Positions 18,435 through 26,909 of a DNA stretch of 64,000 bases are shown here, in pieces (position 1 is the first letter of the stretch; the number at the start of each line of letters is the position of its first letter). The stretch lies in the NCBI RefSeq assembly GCF_005222845.1, contig NZ_STFZ01000001.1, positions 124,001 through 188,000 on the forward strand. The letters run 5' to 3'. Source of the DNA: Rhizobium sp. FY34 (GTDB lineage: Bacteria; Pseudomonadota; Alphaproteobacteria; Rhizobiales; Rhizobiaceae). The notes under the pieces are model-generated. The model saw only the letters and a list, made by a program, of their open reading frames with translations. It had not been told where the DNA came from and made no database searches. Position numbers and translations under genes: made by a program.

Positions 18435-19585
18435 GCCGGCCCCTGCGCATTGCCATGCTGACCCATTCGACCAATCCGCGTGGCGGGGTCGTGCACGCCC
18501 TGCATCTGTCGGAAGCGCTGGTGGTGCTGGGGCACGAGGTGGTTCTGCATGCGCCGGATGCGGTGGGGAAGGGCTTTTTCCGCAAGGCACGATGCGGCTC
18601 GGCCTGTTTTTCGGTCGGCCCGGCACCCGCAGGCATGACTGCAATGGTGGAGCAGCGGATTGCGGACTACGTCACCTATTTCGAAAGTCCGGCAGCGCGG
18701 GACTTTGATATCTTTCATGCGCATGACGGCATATCAGGAAACGCGCTGGCACGGTTGAAGGAGCGGCGGCTGATCGATGGTTTTGCCCGAACCGTGCATC
18801 ACATCGACCAGTTTTCCGATCCACGCCTGATGGTGCTGCAACGCCGTTCGATTGCTGCTGCCGACTGTTTCTTCACCGTTAGCCGTCTGTGGCGGGGCGT
18901 GCTTGCCGCTGAGGGCAAGGCCTCGGTCAATGTCGGCAATGGCGTCGATATTGCGCGGTTTTCGCCGCGCAGGGGTGAAAGCGATGCCCGGTTGAGCGCG
19001 CGGCTTGGCCTGCCGCGCGGTCCTGTCTTTCTCAGCATCGGCGGGGTTGAGGCGCGCAAGAATAGTGTTCGCATCCTGAAGGCTTTCACGCAGGTCCGGT
19101 CTGTGCGGCCGGATGCGCAGCTGGTGATTGCCGGTGGCGTATCCCTCTTGGATCACGGTGCCTATCAAAGCGAATTCCGCAGGGTTCTTGACGAACACCC
19201 GGCGCTTGGCGGCGCCGTGCACATCATCGGTGCCGTCGCGGATGAGGACATGCCGGCACTGTTTCGTCTCGCCGATACGCTTGTGTTTCCCTCGGTCACG
19301 GAAGGCTTCGGCCTCGTCGTGCTGGAAGCCATGGCCAGCGGGGTGCCGGTGGTTGTTTCGTCAATTGCGCCGTTTACCGAATATTTGACGCCCGATGACG
19401 CGCTCTGGTGCGATCCGCTCGATCCGGCCTCGATTGCGCAGGCGATGATCCAGGCGCTGGCGGAGCCGGTTCGCCAGAAGCTTCGTCCACGCGGACTTCA
19501 GATCGGCGCACGCCACAGCTGGGAGCGGACCGCCGAGGCCCATATCGCCAGCTATCTCCAGCTCAGGGAGCATGCCCATGCCTGA
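18431..19585 (+). CDS. MSMEG_0565-family glycosyltransferase (Nit1C, GT4-like)
   Basis: A 384-residue GT-B fold glycosyltransferase. The N-terminal acceptor domain begins MLTHSTNPRGGVVHALHLSEAL. The C-terminal donor domain carries the GT4 EX7E motif in TEGFGLVVLEAMASGVPVVV, and FLSIGGVEARKNS marks the phosphate-binding start. Its presence in a nitrilase cluster suggests that the cluster makes or uses a glycosylated compound rather than only hydrolysing cyanide. Sugar donor and acceptor are unknown. The gene overlaps the next one by 8 bp. Confidence 0.9.
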   Translation: MSRPLRIAMLTHSTNPRGGVVHALHLSEALVVLGHEVVLHAPDAVGKGFFRKARCGSACFSVGPAPAGMTAMVEQRIADYVTYFESPAARDFDIFHAHDGISGNALARLKERRLIDGFARTVHHIDQFSDPRLMVLQRRSIAAADCFFTVSRLWRGVLAAEGKASVNVGNGVDIARFSPRRGESDARLSARLGLPRGPVFLSIGGVEARKNSVRILKAFTQVRSVRPDAQLVIAGGVSLLDHGAYQSEFRRVLDEHPALGGAVHIIGAVADEDMPALFRLADTLVFPSVTEGFGLVVLEAMASGVPVVVSSIAPFTEYLTPDDALWCDPLDPASIAQAMIQALAEPVRQKLRPRGLQIGARHSWERTAEAHIASYLQLREHAHA

Positions 19586-19865
19586 AATGCGCTTTGTCGT
19601 TACCTGGCCCGATGGCCGGGACGAGGAATGTTACTCGCCCTCGCTCGTCATCAAGGATTTCTTTGCCGAGGGCCAGAGTTACCCGCTTGCCGATTTCCTC
19701 AAGCGCAGCCGCGAGGCGCTGACCATCGCCAGCGACCGTGTGCAGGCAAAATATGGCGTTCCCTGTTCGCTGGCACGCGGACAGCTTGCCCGTATCGAGA
19801 CCGCTGCGACCCAATTTGACGGGCAAGAGGCTGCAACCGTTGTCATGAAGACTTTCATCGCCTGA
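19578..19865 (+). CDS. MSMEG_0570-family nitrogen starvation response protein (Nit1C)
   Basis: A small soluble protein of 95 residues from MPEMRFVVTWPDG; an in-frame ATG at 19572 would add two residues. The family start PEMRFxVxWPDG, then ECYSPSLVIKDFF and ADFLKRSREALTIASDRVQAKYG, are all visible. No known catalytic motif. It is a strict Nit1C companion, so it is probably a structural or carrier-like subunit of the pathway, but this is inference. It is embedded between the glycosyltransferase (8-bp overlap) and the flavoprotein. Confidence 0.88.
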   Translation: MPEMRFVVTWPDGRDEECYSPSLVIKDFFAEGQSYPLADFLKRSREALTIASDRVQAKYGVPCSLARGQLARIETAATQFDGQEAATVVMKTFIA

Positions 19866-19877
19866 AGGAGCAAATCC

Positions 19878-21152
19878 GTGAAGCCTCAAACCCTGAAGAG
19901 CCATTATCAGGCCGTCATCATCGGCGGCGGCCAGGCCGGTCTCTCGGCCAGCCACTATCTCCAGAAACAGGGCATCGGCCATGTGGTGTTCGAGGCAAAG
20001 ACGGCGGCGCACAAATGGCAAAACGAGCGCTGGGACGCCTTCTGCCTCGTCACCCCGAACTGGCAGTGCCAGTTGCCAGATCACCCCTATGACGGGGCCG
20101 ATCCGCATGGCTTCATGGTGAAAAGTGAGATCCTCGATTATGTCGCCCGCTTCGTCGAAAAGGTCGCTGCACCCATCCTCGAACATACCGAAGTGACGTC
20201 GGTTGAACGGTTTGGCCAAGGTTTTCGCGTCGAAAGCGCGGCCGGCACGGTGACGGCGGATGCGGTGATCATCGCCACCAGCCTTTACAGCGAGCCGGCC
20301 ATTCCTCGCGCAGCCGAGCGGCTGCCGGAAACCATCACCCAAATGCATACCGCCGATTATCGCAATCCCGGCCAGTTGCCGGAAGGTGCCGTCATGGTCG
20401 TCGGTTCCGGTCAGTCCGGCTGCCAGATCGCCGAGGATCTGCATCTGGCCGGTCGCAAAGTGCATATGGTGACCGGCAATGCGCCGCGCTGTGCCCGCTT
20501 CTATCGCGGACGCGATGTGGTCGATTGGCTCGCCGATATCGGCCAATACGATATCACCATCGAACAGGATGGTATGGCCAAGAAGAAGCACGATACCAAC
20601 CACTACCTGACCGGCCGCGATGGCGGGCGCGATATCGATCTGCGGAAATTTGCGCTGGAAGGCATGGCGCTTTATGGGCGCATGGAAGCCGTTCGCAATG
20701 GCCATATGGTCTTTTCGCCCAACCTTAAAGCCCATCTGGACGAGGCCGACCGCGTCTATAACGGCATCAATGCCCTGATCGATCGTCATATTGCGGAAAA
20801 GCAGATCGCGGCGCCCGAAGGTTCCGTCTATCAGCCGCTCTGGGAGCCGCAGGTGGAAATCACCGAACTCGATCTTGTGGCCGAAGGCATCACATCCGTC
20901 ATCTGGGCGACGGGCTTTCGTCCCGGCTGGTCGTTTGTCGGTCTGCCGATCTTTGATGGCACCGGCTACCCGGTGCAGCGACGCGGCGTCACCGGCATTC
21001 CCGGCGTCTATGTTCTGGGCCTGCCCTGGCTATGGACCTGGGGGTCCGGCCGTTTCCTCAGCGTTGGCAAGGACGCCGAACATGTGGTCGGTCACCTGTC
21101 GCATTTCCTCTGCGACAACCAGCCTGCCGCAAGCCGGGCCATGGTGGGGTGA
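19878..21152 (+). CDS. MSMEG_0569-family flavin-dependent oxidoreductase (Nit1C)
   Basis: A 424-residue flavoprotein related to flavin-containing monooxygenases. FAD is bound by VIIGGGQAGLSASHYL near residue 14, and NADPH by VVGSGQSGCQIAEDLHLAG about residue 175. A late VIWATGFRPGWSF matches the ATG motif of FMO-type enzymes. Likely role: oxidation of an amine or carbon centre in the Nit1C pathway. In Pseudomonas it corresponds to the monooxygenase called NitH. The ribosome-binding site GAAGGAGC lies 12 bp after the preceding stop. Confidence 0.9.
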   Translation: MKPQTLKSHYQAVIIGGGQAGLSASHYLQKQGIGHVVFEAKTAAHKWQNERWDAFCLVTPNWQCQLPDHPYDGADPHGFMVKSEILDYVARFVEKVAAPILEHTEVTSVERFGQGFRVESAAGTVTADAVIIATSLYSEPAIPRAAERLPETITQMHTADYRNPGQLPEGAVMVVGSGQSGCQIAEDLHLAGRKVHMVTGNAPRCARFYRGRDVVDWLADIGQYDITIEQDGMAKKKHDTNHYLTGRDGGRDIDLRKFALEGMALYGRMEAVRNGHMVFSPNLKAHLDEADRVYNGINALIDRHIAEKQIAAPEGSVYQPLWEPQVEITELDLVAEGITSVIWATGFRPGWSFVGLPIFDGTGYPVQRRGVTGIPGVYVLGLPWLWTWGSGRFLSVGKDAEHVVGHLSHFLCDNQPAASRAMVG

Positions 21153-21190
21153 AATCGCTTGGCCCTTAGCCCGAGAAAAGGAGGTTTGAT

Positions 21191-22030
21191 ATGAACCTCG
21201 TGCCGCGCCATCCTCTGCAAGGGCTTTGCGCTCCCCGCTCCGACGTGGCGGCGCTGGTTGATGCGGCGCTGACCCCCAAGATCCTGCTCGGCATGCCGCA
21301 TCTCACCCCCTTGGGCCTGTCGCGGACCTGGCTGCTGAAGGAGTTGGGACATAGGCACTGGCTGCTTCTGGCGCGGCGTCTGGGGCTGGAGACAGCCGAT
21401 TTCCGCACGCCCGACGGTGGCGAGGCCTATGCCGCCATTTCGGCCCTGAAGATCCATGCCGGATTGTCGAGGGGACGCGCCAATGCGGTACTGTCAATCC
21501 AGTCCGAGCTCTATGCGACCTCCGACACGCGCATGGAAAGCCTGCACAGATTGCAGATCGATGGCCGTGATATCGGGTCTGTCGTGCTGCAATCGGTTTT
21601 CGTGGCGCGCAGCGGGCAGGGCAACCGTTCCATCAAGCGCTCGCTCGTGCGCCATTTCCAGACAGACGGCAGCCTGTTCGAGAGCCGGTTGACGCAGGAT
21701 GTGGTGGCACTGCGCCTTTGGAACGAGCCGGACCATGAGCCCGACTGCGAGATGCATTTCCACCCCTCTCCGCTTGAAGAATTCAACGGTGCGGGCCTTT
21801 TGTATTTTGCCGAATATATGGGTCTGCTTGGCCGTGCCCTCTTTCATTGGGAAGGGCAGGCAGCCGTGGAGAGGCTTGATCAGCCGGTGTCAGTTCTGTT
21901 TTCCGGCAATACCGACGTTGGCGAGACTTTGCGCATTTCCGGCTATCGCTCACCCGATCGTCCGTTGCTGAACCGTTGCGTCATACAAAGAACGGACGGT
22001 TCGGTGCTGGTGCGGGCATTGATTGGGTAG
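21191..22030 (+). CDS. LnmK/Pnap_2097-like double-hotdog biosynthetic protein
   Basis: A 279-residue protein with internal hotdog-like duplication. The stretch GMPHLTPLGLSRTWLLKELG followed by HRHW matches the start of the LnmK family (bifunctional acyltransferase/decarboxylase of leinamycin biosynthesis) and the Pnap_2097 biosynthetic family. A second NGAGLLYFAEYMGLLGRAL helix marks the C-terminal hotdog. LnmK transfers and decarboxylates methylmalonyl-CoA, so an acyl-CoA reaction is plausible here. It lies 38 bp after the Nit1C flavoprotein in the same direction with AGGAGGT before its ATG, so it is probably part of the operon, although it is not one of the core Nit1C genes as I know them. 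Confidence 0.68.
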   Translation: MNLVPRHPLQGLCAPRSDVAALVDAALTPKILLGMPHLTPLGLSRTWLLKELGHRHWLLLARRLGLETADFRTPDGGEAYAAISALKIHAGLSRGRANAVLSIQSELYATSDTRMESLHRLQIDGRDIGSVVLQSVFVARSGQGNRSIKRSLVRHFQTDGSLFESRLTQDVVALRLWNEPDHEPDCEMHFHPSPLEEFNGAGLLYFAEYMGLLGRALFHWEGQAAVERLDQPVSVLFSGNTDVGETLRISGYRSPDRPLLNRCVIQRTDGSVLVRALIG

Positions 22031-22102
22031 GTCCCCCGATCGACGTCATTCATCCAAACGCGTCATTCAACGGTTTACCATCTGCGCGAAAGTCTTTTCG
22101 TC

Positions 22103-23392
22103 TCAATAGTTTGGAACATAGTCGCGGCCGGGATCGATGCTGGCCGGGCGACCGTCGATGAACAATTCGCCGATGCGCGGTGCGCTGCGGGAAATCACCT
22201 TGCCGCCCTTCACGACCAAGAGACGTGTCGGCTTCAGCCGCAGGGCCTCGATGACATCGGCGGCCTGCAGCACGACGAGATCGGCATTGCAGCCGATATC
22301 GAGACCATAGTTTTGCAGACCCATGGTCTTTGCGGAATTCACGGTCAGCGCGTCAAAGATCTTCTTCTTGTCCTCCAGTCCGCCCATTTGCGCCACGTGG
22401 ATGGCCATATGCCCCACTTCCAGCATGTCGGCCGAACCCATCGAGTACCAGGGGTCCATGGTGCAATCCTGCCCGAAGGACACGTTGAGGCCGGCATCCA
22501 TCAGTTCGCGCACGCGCGTCATGCCGCGCCGCTTGGGATAGGTATCGTGGCGTCCCTGCAGCATGATGTTGATCAGCGGATTGGGGATGACGTTGATTTT
22601 GGCTTCCGCCATCAGCGGAATGAGCTTGGAGACATAATAATTGTCCATCGAGTGCATGGAGGTCAGGTGCGAGCCGGCAACCCTTCCCTGCAAGCCGTGG
22701 CGAATGGTTTCCGCCGCCAGCGTCTCGATATGGCGGGACATCGGATCGTCGGTCTCGTCGCAATGAATATCCACCGGCAACCCGCGTTCGGCGGCAATGC
22801 GGCAAAGCGCCTCGAGAGACAGCCGGCCTTCCTCCATGGTGCGCTCGAAATGCGGGATACCACCGACGATACCAATGCCCATGTCGAGTGCACGGTTGAG
22901 AGATTGAACGCCACCTTCGGCCCGGTAGTAGCCATCCTGCGGGAAGGCCACCAGTTGCAGGGTGATATAGGGCGCCACGCGTTCGCGCACCTCAATCAGG
23001 GCCTCCGCTGTCACCAGACGCGGATCGGACGTATCGACATGGCTGCGGATGAAGAGAAGACCTTGGCTGACGGCGAGATCGCAGTAGCGCAGCGCCCGCT
23101 GCACCAAGGCTTCTTTTGTCAAAAGCGGGCGCAGCTCGCCCCAGAGGGCAATGCCTTCCAGCAGCGTGCCGGACACGTTCATGCGCGGCATGCCGAGTGA
23201 CAGGGTTGCATCCATGTGGAAATGCGGATCGCAGAAAGGTGGGCTGACGAGCCGGCCCGTGGCGTCGATCTCTTCGCCGGCAGCCGCATCGATATGCTGT
23301 TCGATTGCGGTGATTTTTCCGCCAGTAAGGCCGATGTCAAAACCCTTGCGGCCATCGGGCAGATTGGCGTTGCGGATGATCAGGTCGAACAT
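22103..23392 (-). CDS. Cytosine-deaminase-like amidohydrolase (CodA-type)
   Basis: A 429-residue metal-dependent amidohydrolase. The metal HxH is in DPHFHMDATLS. HCDETDDPMSRHIETLA carries the metal His and catalytic Glu of CodA (HCDExDD). GSHLTSMHSMD supplies the next His, and FGQDCTMDPWYSMGSADML the catalytic Asp, in the CodA order. VAFPQDG and GGIPHFE are also shared with CodA. It likely deaminates cytosine or a related pyrimidine to release ammonia. It is the last gene of the reverse-strand nucleoside-type ABC operon (16 bp after the permease), so its substrate is probably the imported one. Confidence 0.86.
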   Translation of the reverse strand: MFDLIIRNANLPDGRKGFDIGLTGGKITAIEQHIDAAAGEEIDATGRLVSPPFCDPHFHMDATLSLGMPRMNVSGTLLEGIALWGELRPLLTKEALVQRALRYCDLAVSQGLLFIRSHVDTSDPRLVTAEALIEVRERVAPYITLQLVAFPQDGYYRAEGGVQSLNRALDMGIGIVGGIPHFERTMEEGRLSLEALCRIAAERGLPVDIHCDETDDPMSRHIETLAAETIRHGLQGRVAGSHLTSMHSMDNYYVSKLIPLMAEAKINVIPNPLINIMLQGRHDTYPKRRGMTRVRELMDAGLNVSFGQDCTMDPWYSMGSADMLEVGHMAIHVAQMGGLEDKKKIFDALTVNSAKTMGLQNYGLDIGCNADLVVLQAADVIEALRLKPTRLLVVKGGKVISRSAPRIGELFIDGRPASIDPGRDYVPNY

Positions 23393-23408
23393 GGTGGATG
23401 TCCTTTGG

Positions 23409-24353
23409 TCAGCGCTCGCCGCGCCTATAGGGTTGCATCAGTGCCTGCGGAACGCGGGCGCGCCTTGCCATCACGGCAAGTGCTGCGATGGAGAGGATAT
23501 AGGGGATCATCAGGAAAAGCTGGTAGGGCACAATGCCGCCCAGCGCCGTTTGCAGCCGCAATTGAAAGCCGTCGAAAAGCGCAAACAGCAGCGCGCCGAT
23601 CAGTGCCCGGCCCGGTCGCCAGGAGGCAAAGACGACAAGCGCGATGCAGATCCAGCCGCGCCCCTGCACCATGGTGGGAAAGAAGCTGTTGAAGGCCGAT
23701 AGCGTCAGAAAGGCGCCGGCCATGCCCATCAACGCAGAGCCTGTCATGACGGCGCCGTAGCGAATGGCCATGGGATTGATGCCCTGCGCTTCTGCCGCAT
23801 GCGGGTTTTCGCCGGTCATGCGAATGGCAAGGCCAAGCGGCGTGCGAAAGAGCATATAGGCAAGCAACAGGGCAAGCGCGATGGCCAGATAGGTCGGCGG
23901 CGTCTGCGAAAAGAAGGCCGGGCCGAGGAAGGGCAGGTTGCTAAGGCCTGGAATGGCAATCGGCTGGAAGGGCGTGATCGTCGGCGGCGTGCCGGCAACC
24001 GGCACCAGCAGCCGGAAGACATAATAGCTGAAGCTTGAGGCAAACAGTGTAACGCCAAGGCCGGACACATGCTGTGACAGGCCGAGCGTAACGGTCAAAA
24101 GCGCATGCAGCCCGCCGAACAGGCCGCCGGCCAGCGCTGCAATCATGAGGCCGGTCCAAAGATCGGCGCCATTATAGACCGAGAGCCAGCCGATCATCGC
24201 GCCAAAGGTCATGATGCCTTCGATGCCAAGGTTGAGCACGCCGGCCCGCTCGCACAACAGCGCGCCAAGCGTGCCGAGGATCAGCGGCGTTGCGATACGC
24301 AGGACCGCTGCCCAGAGGCCTGCCGAGGCGATGATATCGGCGATCGCGCTCAT
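23409..24353 (-). CDS. ABC transporter permease, BMP/nucleoside type (NupQ-like)
   Basis: A 314-residue polytopic permease of the BPD_transp_2 family. LSLRATPLILGTLGALLCERAGVLNLGIEG-type sequence near the start (key part CERAGVLNLGIEGIM) is the family signature. About eight hydrophobic segments follow, and PLGLAIRMTGENPHAAEAQGI is the cytoplasmic loop that contacts the ATPase. Its ATG overlaps the preceding permease stop by 4 bp. Together with the 24350 permease it forms the channel for the BMP-family binding protein at 28324. Confidence 0.92.
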   Translation of the reverse strand: MSAIADIIASAGLWAAVLRIATPLILGTLGALLCERAGVLNLGIEGIMTFGAMIGWLSVYNGADLWTGLMIAALAGGLFGGLHALLTVTLGLSQHVSGLGVTLFASSFSYYVFRLLVPVAGTPPTITPFQPIAIPGLSNLPFLGPAFFSQTPPTYLAIALALLLAYMLFRTPLGLAIRMTGENPHAAEAQGINPMAIRYGAVMTGSALMGMAGAFLTLSAFNSFFPTMVQGRGWICIALVVFASWRPGRALIGALLFALFDGFQLRLQTALGGIVPYQLFLMIPYILSIAALAVMARRARVPQALMQPYRRGER

Positions 24354-25399
24354 CGGCGTATCCTGTATTGCGTGAAGAAGAGGGCAACGAGCATGGTGAG
24401 GAGCGAAAGCGCCACCGTGACATCGGCAATATAGCTCGGAATGCCCATGGCACGGCTCATGCCGTCGGCACCGACAAACATGGTGGCGGTGAACAGAGCA
24501 GCCAGCACCACGCCGAGAGGATTGAGGTTGGCGAGCATGGCAACCACGATGCCGGAATAGCCATAGCCCGGCGAAAGATCGGTCGTGACATAGCCCTTGA
24601 CCCCCATAACCTCGACGGCACCCGCAAGGCCCGCAAGGCCGCCGGACATGCAGGCGACGATGACCAGAGTGCGCCCCAGTGGCACGCCGGCAAACACGGC
24701 GCCCGCCGGATTGAGGCCTGCGGCATGCGACTGCATGCCGAAAACGGTGCGCGACTGGATGACATGCAGGAGAAATGCCAGAACCACGGCGATGGCCAGA
24801 CCCAGATGCAGGCGCGAACGGCTGAGCAGCTTCGGCAGCATGGCGGCATCTGCCACCGATTGCGATTGCGGCCAGCCAAAGGCGGTGGGGTCCTTCAATA
24901 CGGTATCGATGAGCATGGAAACAAACAGCACGGCGACAAAATTCAGAAGCAGCGTCGTGACCACCTCATCGACCGAAAAGCGCAGCCGAAGCCAGAGCGG
25001 GATCAGCAGAAGCACCATGCCGGCAAGAGCGCCAATGACCAGCAGTGCCGGGATCTGGATCGATGCCGGCAGACCGCCAAGAAGATGCGAACTGGCGGCT
25101 GCTACGGCGATGGCGCCGATATAAAGCTGGCCTTCGGCGCCGATATTCCAAAGCCTTGCGCGAAAGGCGACGGCAGCCGCAAGGCCCGTCAGCATCAGCG
25201 GCGTGGCACGCGTCAGGGTTTCGGTCGTGGAAAGCCTCGAGCCATAGGCGCCTTTGAGGATGCGCCAATAGGCTTCCAGAACCGGCGCGCCGGCAATCGC
25301 GATCAGGATGCCGGAAAGCGCCAGTGCGGCGATAATGGCAAGGATCGGTGTTGCGATGACAAGCGTCAGGGAGCGGTGCTCGCGCCGTTCAAACCGCAT
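24350..25399 (-). CDS. ABC transporter permease, BMP/nucleoside type (NupP-like)
   Basis: A 349-residue polytopic permease. LTGLAAAVAFRARLWNIGAEGQLYIGAIAV is the diagnostic region (key RARLWNIGAEGQ) distinguishing the NupP/YufP-like subunit from its NupQ-like partner. A conserved GGLAGLAGAVEVMG segment lies in the C-terminal half. It overlaps the ATPase gene by 11 bp and the second permease by 4 bp, indicating a tightly coupled operon. Confidence 0.92.
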   Translation of the reverse strand: MRFERREHRSLTLVIATPILAIIAALALSGILIAIAGAPVLEAYWRILKGAYGSRLSTTETLTRATPLMLTGLAAAVAFRARLWNIGAEGQLYIGAIAVAAASSHLLGGLPASIQIPALLVIGALAGMVLLLIPLWLRLRFSVDEVVTTLLLNFVAVLFVSMLIDTVLKDPTAFGWPQSQSVADAAMLPKLLSRSRLHLGLAIAVVLAFLLHVIQSRTVFGMQSHAAGLNPAGAVFAGVPLGRTLVIVACMSGGLAGLAGAVEVMGVKGYVTTDLSPGYGYSGIVVAMLANLNPLGVVLAALFTATMFVGADGMSRAMGIPSYIADVTVALSLLTMLVALFFTQYRIRR

Positions 25400-26909
25400 G
25401 GGAAAACTCCTGCGCCCATTCGCCCGCCATCATCAGGCCGAGCTTTTGCGCCGAGGCCTCTTCCGCCGGAATGGGTGGCGAAAGCCTGCCGCCGACAATT
25501 GCCTGGATGCGATCGGCGAGCGCCATCACCTCGTCGAGATCCTCGGAGATCAGTAGAACCGCCGTACCCTGACGTCTGGCTTCCAGAATGCGTTCGTGCA
25601 CGGCGGCCACCGCGCCTTCGTCCAGGCCACGCGCCGGCTGTGCGGCAATCAGGATGCGCGGGCGGTTGATGAGATTGCGCCCGAGGATGAGCTTTTGCAT
25701 ATTGCCGCCCGACAGAAGCCGGATGCGGCTTGAAGGTGTACCACCGCGCACATCAAACTGGTCGATGATCTTTTGCGCGTAGGCCATGCCGGATTTTCGG
25801 TCGACCAGACCGTGGCGCGAAAAGGCCGGAAGACGTTCCAGAATAGCATTTTCCCAGATGGCCATTTCGCCGATCGCGCCATCCTTGTTGCGATCTTCGG
25901 GAATGCGGCCAATGCCGGCAAACACGGCGTCAGCAACGCTCAAGGTATCTATCGGCTTGCCAAACAGCAGGAGATCGCCGCTGGTGCGGGCGCGCGTTCC
26001 AGACAGGAGCTGCGCCAGGACCGTCTGGCCATTGCCGGAGACGCCGATAATGCCCAGCACCTCGCCGGCCCGCAGCCGGAAATCCACGGCCTTCAGCGTA
26101 TCCACGCCGTTTTCCCGCACCGTGATGCCGGCAGATTCCAGCACGATTTCGCCGGGTGTGGAGGCTTCCCGCTGAGGGCGTGTCACTGTGCGCCCCACCA
26201 TGAGTTCGGCAAGTTCCGTCTTGCTCGTCTCAGCGGCCTTGCGTTCTGCCACCTGCCGGCCACCGCGAAGAACCACGATCCGGTCGGCGGCATTCATGAC
26301 CTCGTCCAGCTTGTGCGAAATGAAGATCAGCGAAAGGCCCTGGGCTGCCATGTCCTTGAGGATCGAGAACAGCTTTTGTGCCTCGATCTGCGTCAGAACC
26401 GCTGTCGGCTCATCCAGCACAAGAATGCGGGCATCGTTATAAAGCGCCTTGAGGATCTCGACCCGCTGCTGCTCGCCGACGGACAGATCACCAAGCCTTG
26501 CATCCGGATCGACCTTGAGGCCGAAGCGCTCGGAAATGGAAAGAAGCTTTTGGCGTGCCTCGCCTTTGCGTGCGCGAAAGGACCACAGGCTTTCCGTGCC
26601 GGTGGTGACATTGTCGAGAACAGTCAGGTTGGGCGCCAGCGAGAAATGCTGGTGCACCATGCCGATGCCGGCGCGGATGGCGGCGCGGGGCTTTCCCGGC
26701 GGCAGCTCCTGTCCATCAATGACTACGCGACCGCTATCTGGCATATAGTGGCCAAAGAGAATGCTCATCAATGTGGTCTTGCCGGCGCCGTTTTCGCCCA
26801 GAAGCGCAACGATCTCGCCCTTCTGCAAGGAGAGTGAGATATCGTCATTGGCAAGGTTATCACCGAACCGCTTGCTGACATGCTGGATCTCGAGCACCGC
26901 CGCACTCAT
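25389..26909 (-). CDS. Double-domain ATPase of a BMP/nucleoside-type ABC importer
   Basis: A 506-residue protein with two ABC domains, as in RbsA/NupO. NBD1 is complete: GENGAGKTTLMS, LSVGEQQRVEILKAL, ILVLDEPTAVLT, and an SHKLDE H-loop. NBD2 is degenerate: the Walker A is GVSGNGQTVLA (Lys replaced), the signature LLSGGNMQKLILGR, and the Walker B ILIAAQPARGLD lacks the catalytic Glu. That asymmetry is normal for this family. It overlaps the permease (11 bp) and the amidase gene (4 bp) on either side. Confidence 0.93.
   Translation of the reverse strand: MSAAVLEIQHVSKRFGDNLANDDISLSLQKGEIVALLGENGAGKTTLMSILFGHYMPDSGRVVIDGQELPPGKPRAAIRAGIGMVHQHFSLAPNLTVLDNVTTGTESLWSFRARKGEARQKLLSISERFGLKVDPDARLGDLSVGEQQRVEILKALYNDARILVLDEPTAVLTQIEAQKLFSILKDMAAQGLSLIFISHKLDEVMNAADRIVVLRGGRQVAERKAAETSKTELAELMVGRTVTRPQREASTPGEIVLESAGITVRENGVDTLKAVDFRLRAGEVLGIIGVSGNGQTVLAQLLSGTRARTSGDLLLFGKPIDTLSVADAVFAGIGRIPEDRNKDGAIGEMAIWENAILERLPAFSRHGLVDRKSGMAYAQKIIDQFDVRGGTPSSRIRLLSGGNMQKLILGRNLINRPRILIAAQPARGLDEGAVAAVHERILEARRQGTAVLLISEDLDEVMALADRIQAIVGGRLSPPIPAEEASAQKLGLMMAGEWAQEFSHAV

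Noticed and set aside
19563..20789. A 408-codon reverse ORF opposite the Nit1C flavoprotein
   Set aside because: Antisense shadow; the forward strand carries both dinucleotide-binding motifs in order.
22103..23392. Dihydroorotase or hydantoinase as the function of the amidohydrolase
   Set aside because: HCDETDD, VAFPQDG and PWYSMGSADML follow the cytosine-deaminase pattern; the carboxylated lysine expected for dihydroorotase/hydantoinase is not seen.
24368..25669. A 433-codon forward ORF opposite the BMP-operon permease
   Set aside because: Rich in Gln, His, Arg and Glu as expected for the complement of a membrane-protein gene; no recognisable domain.
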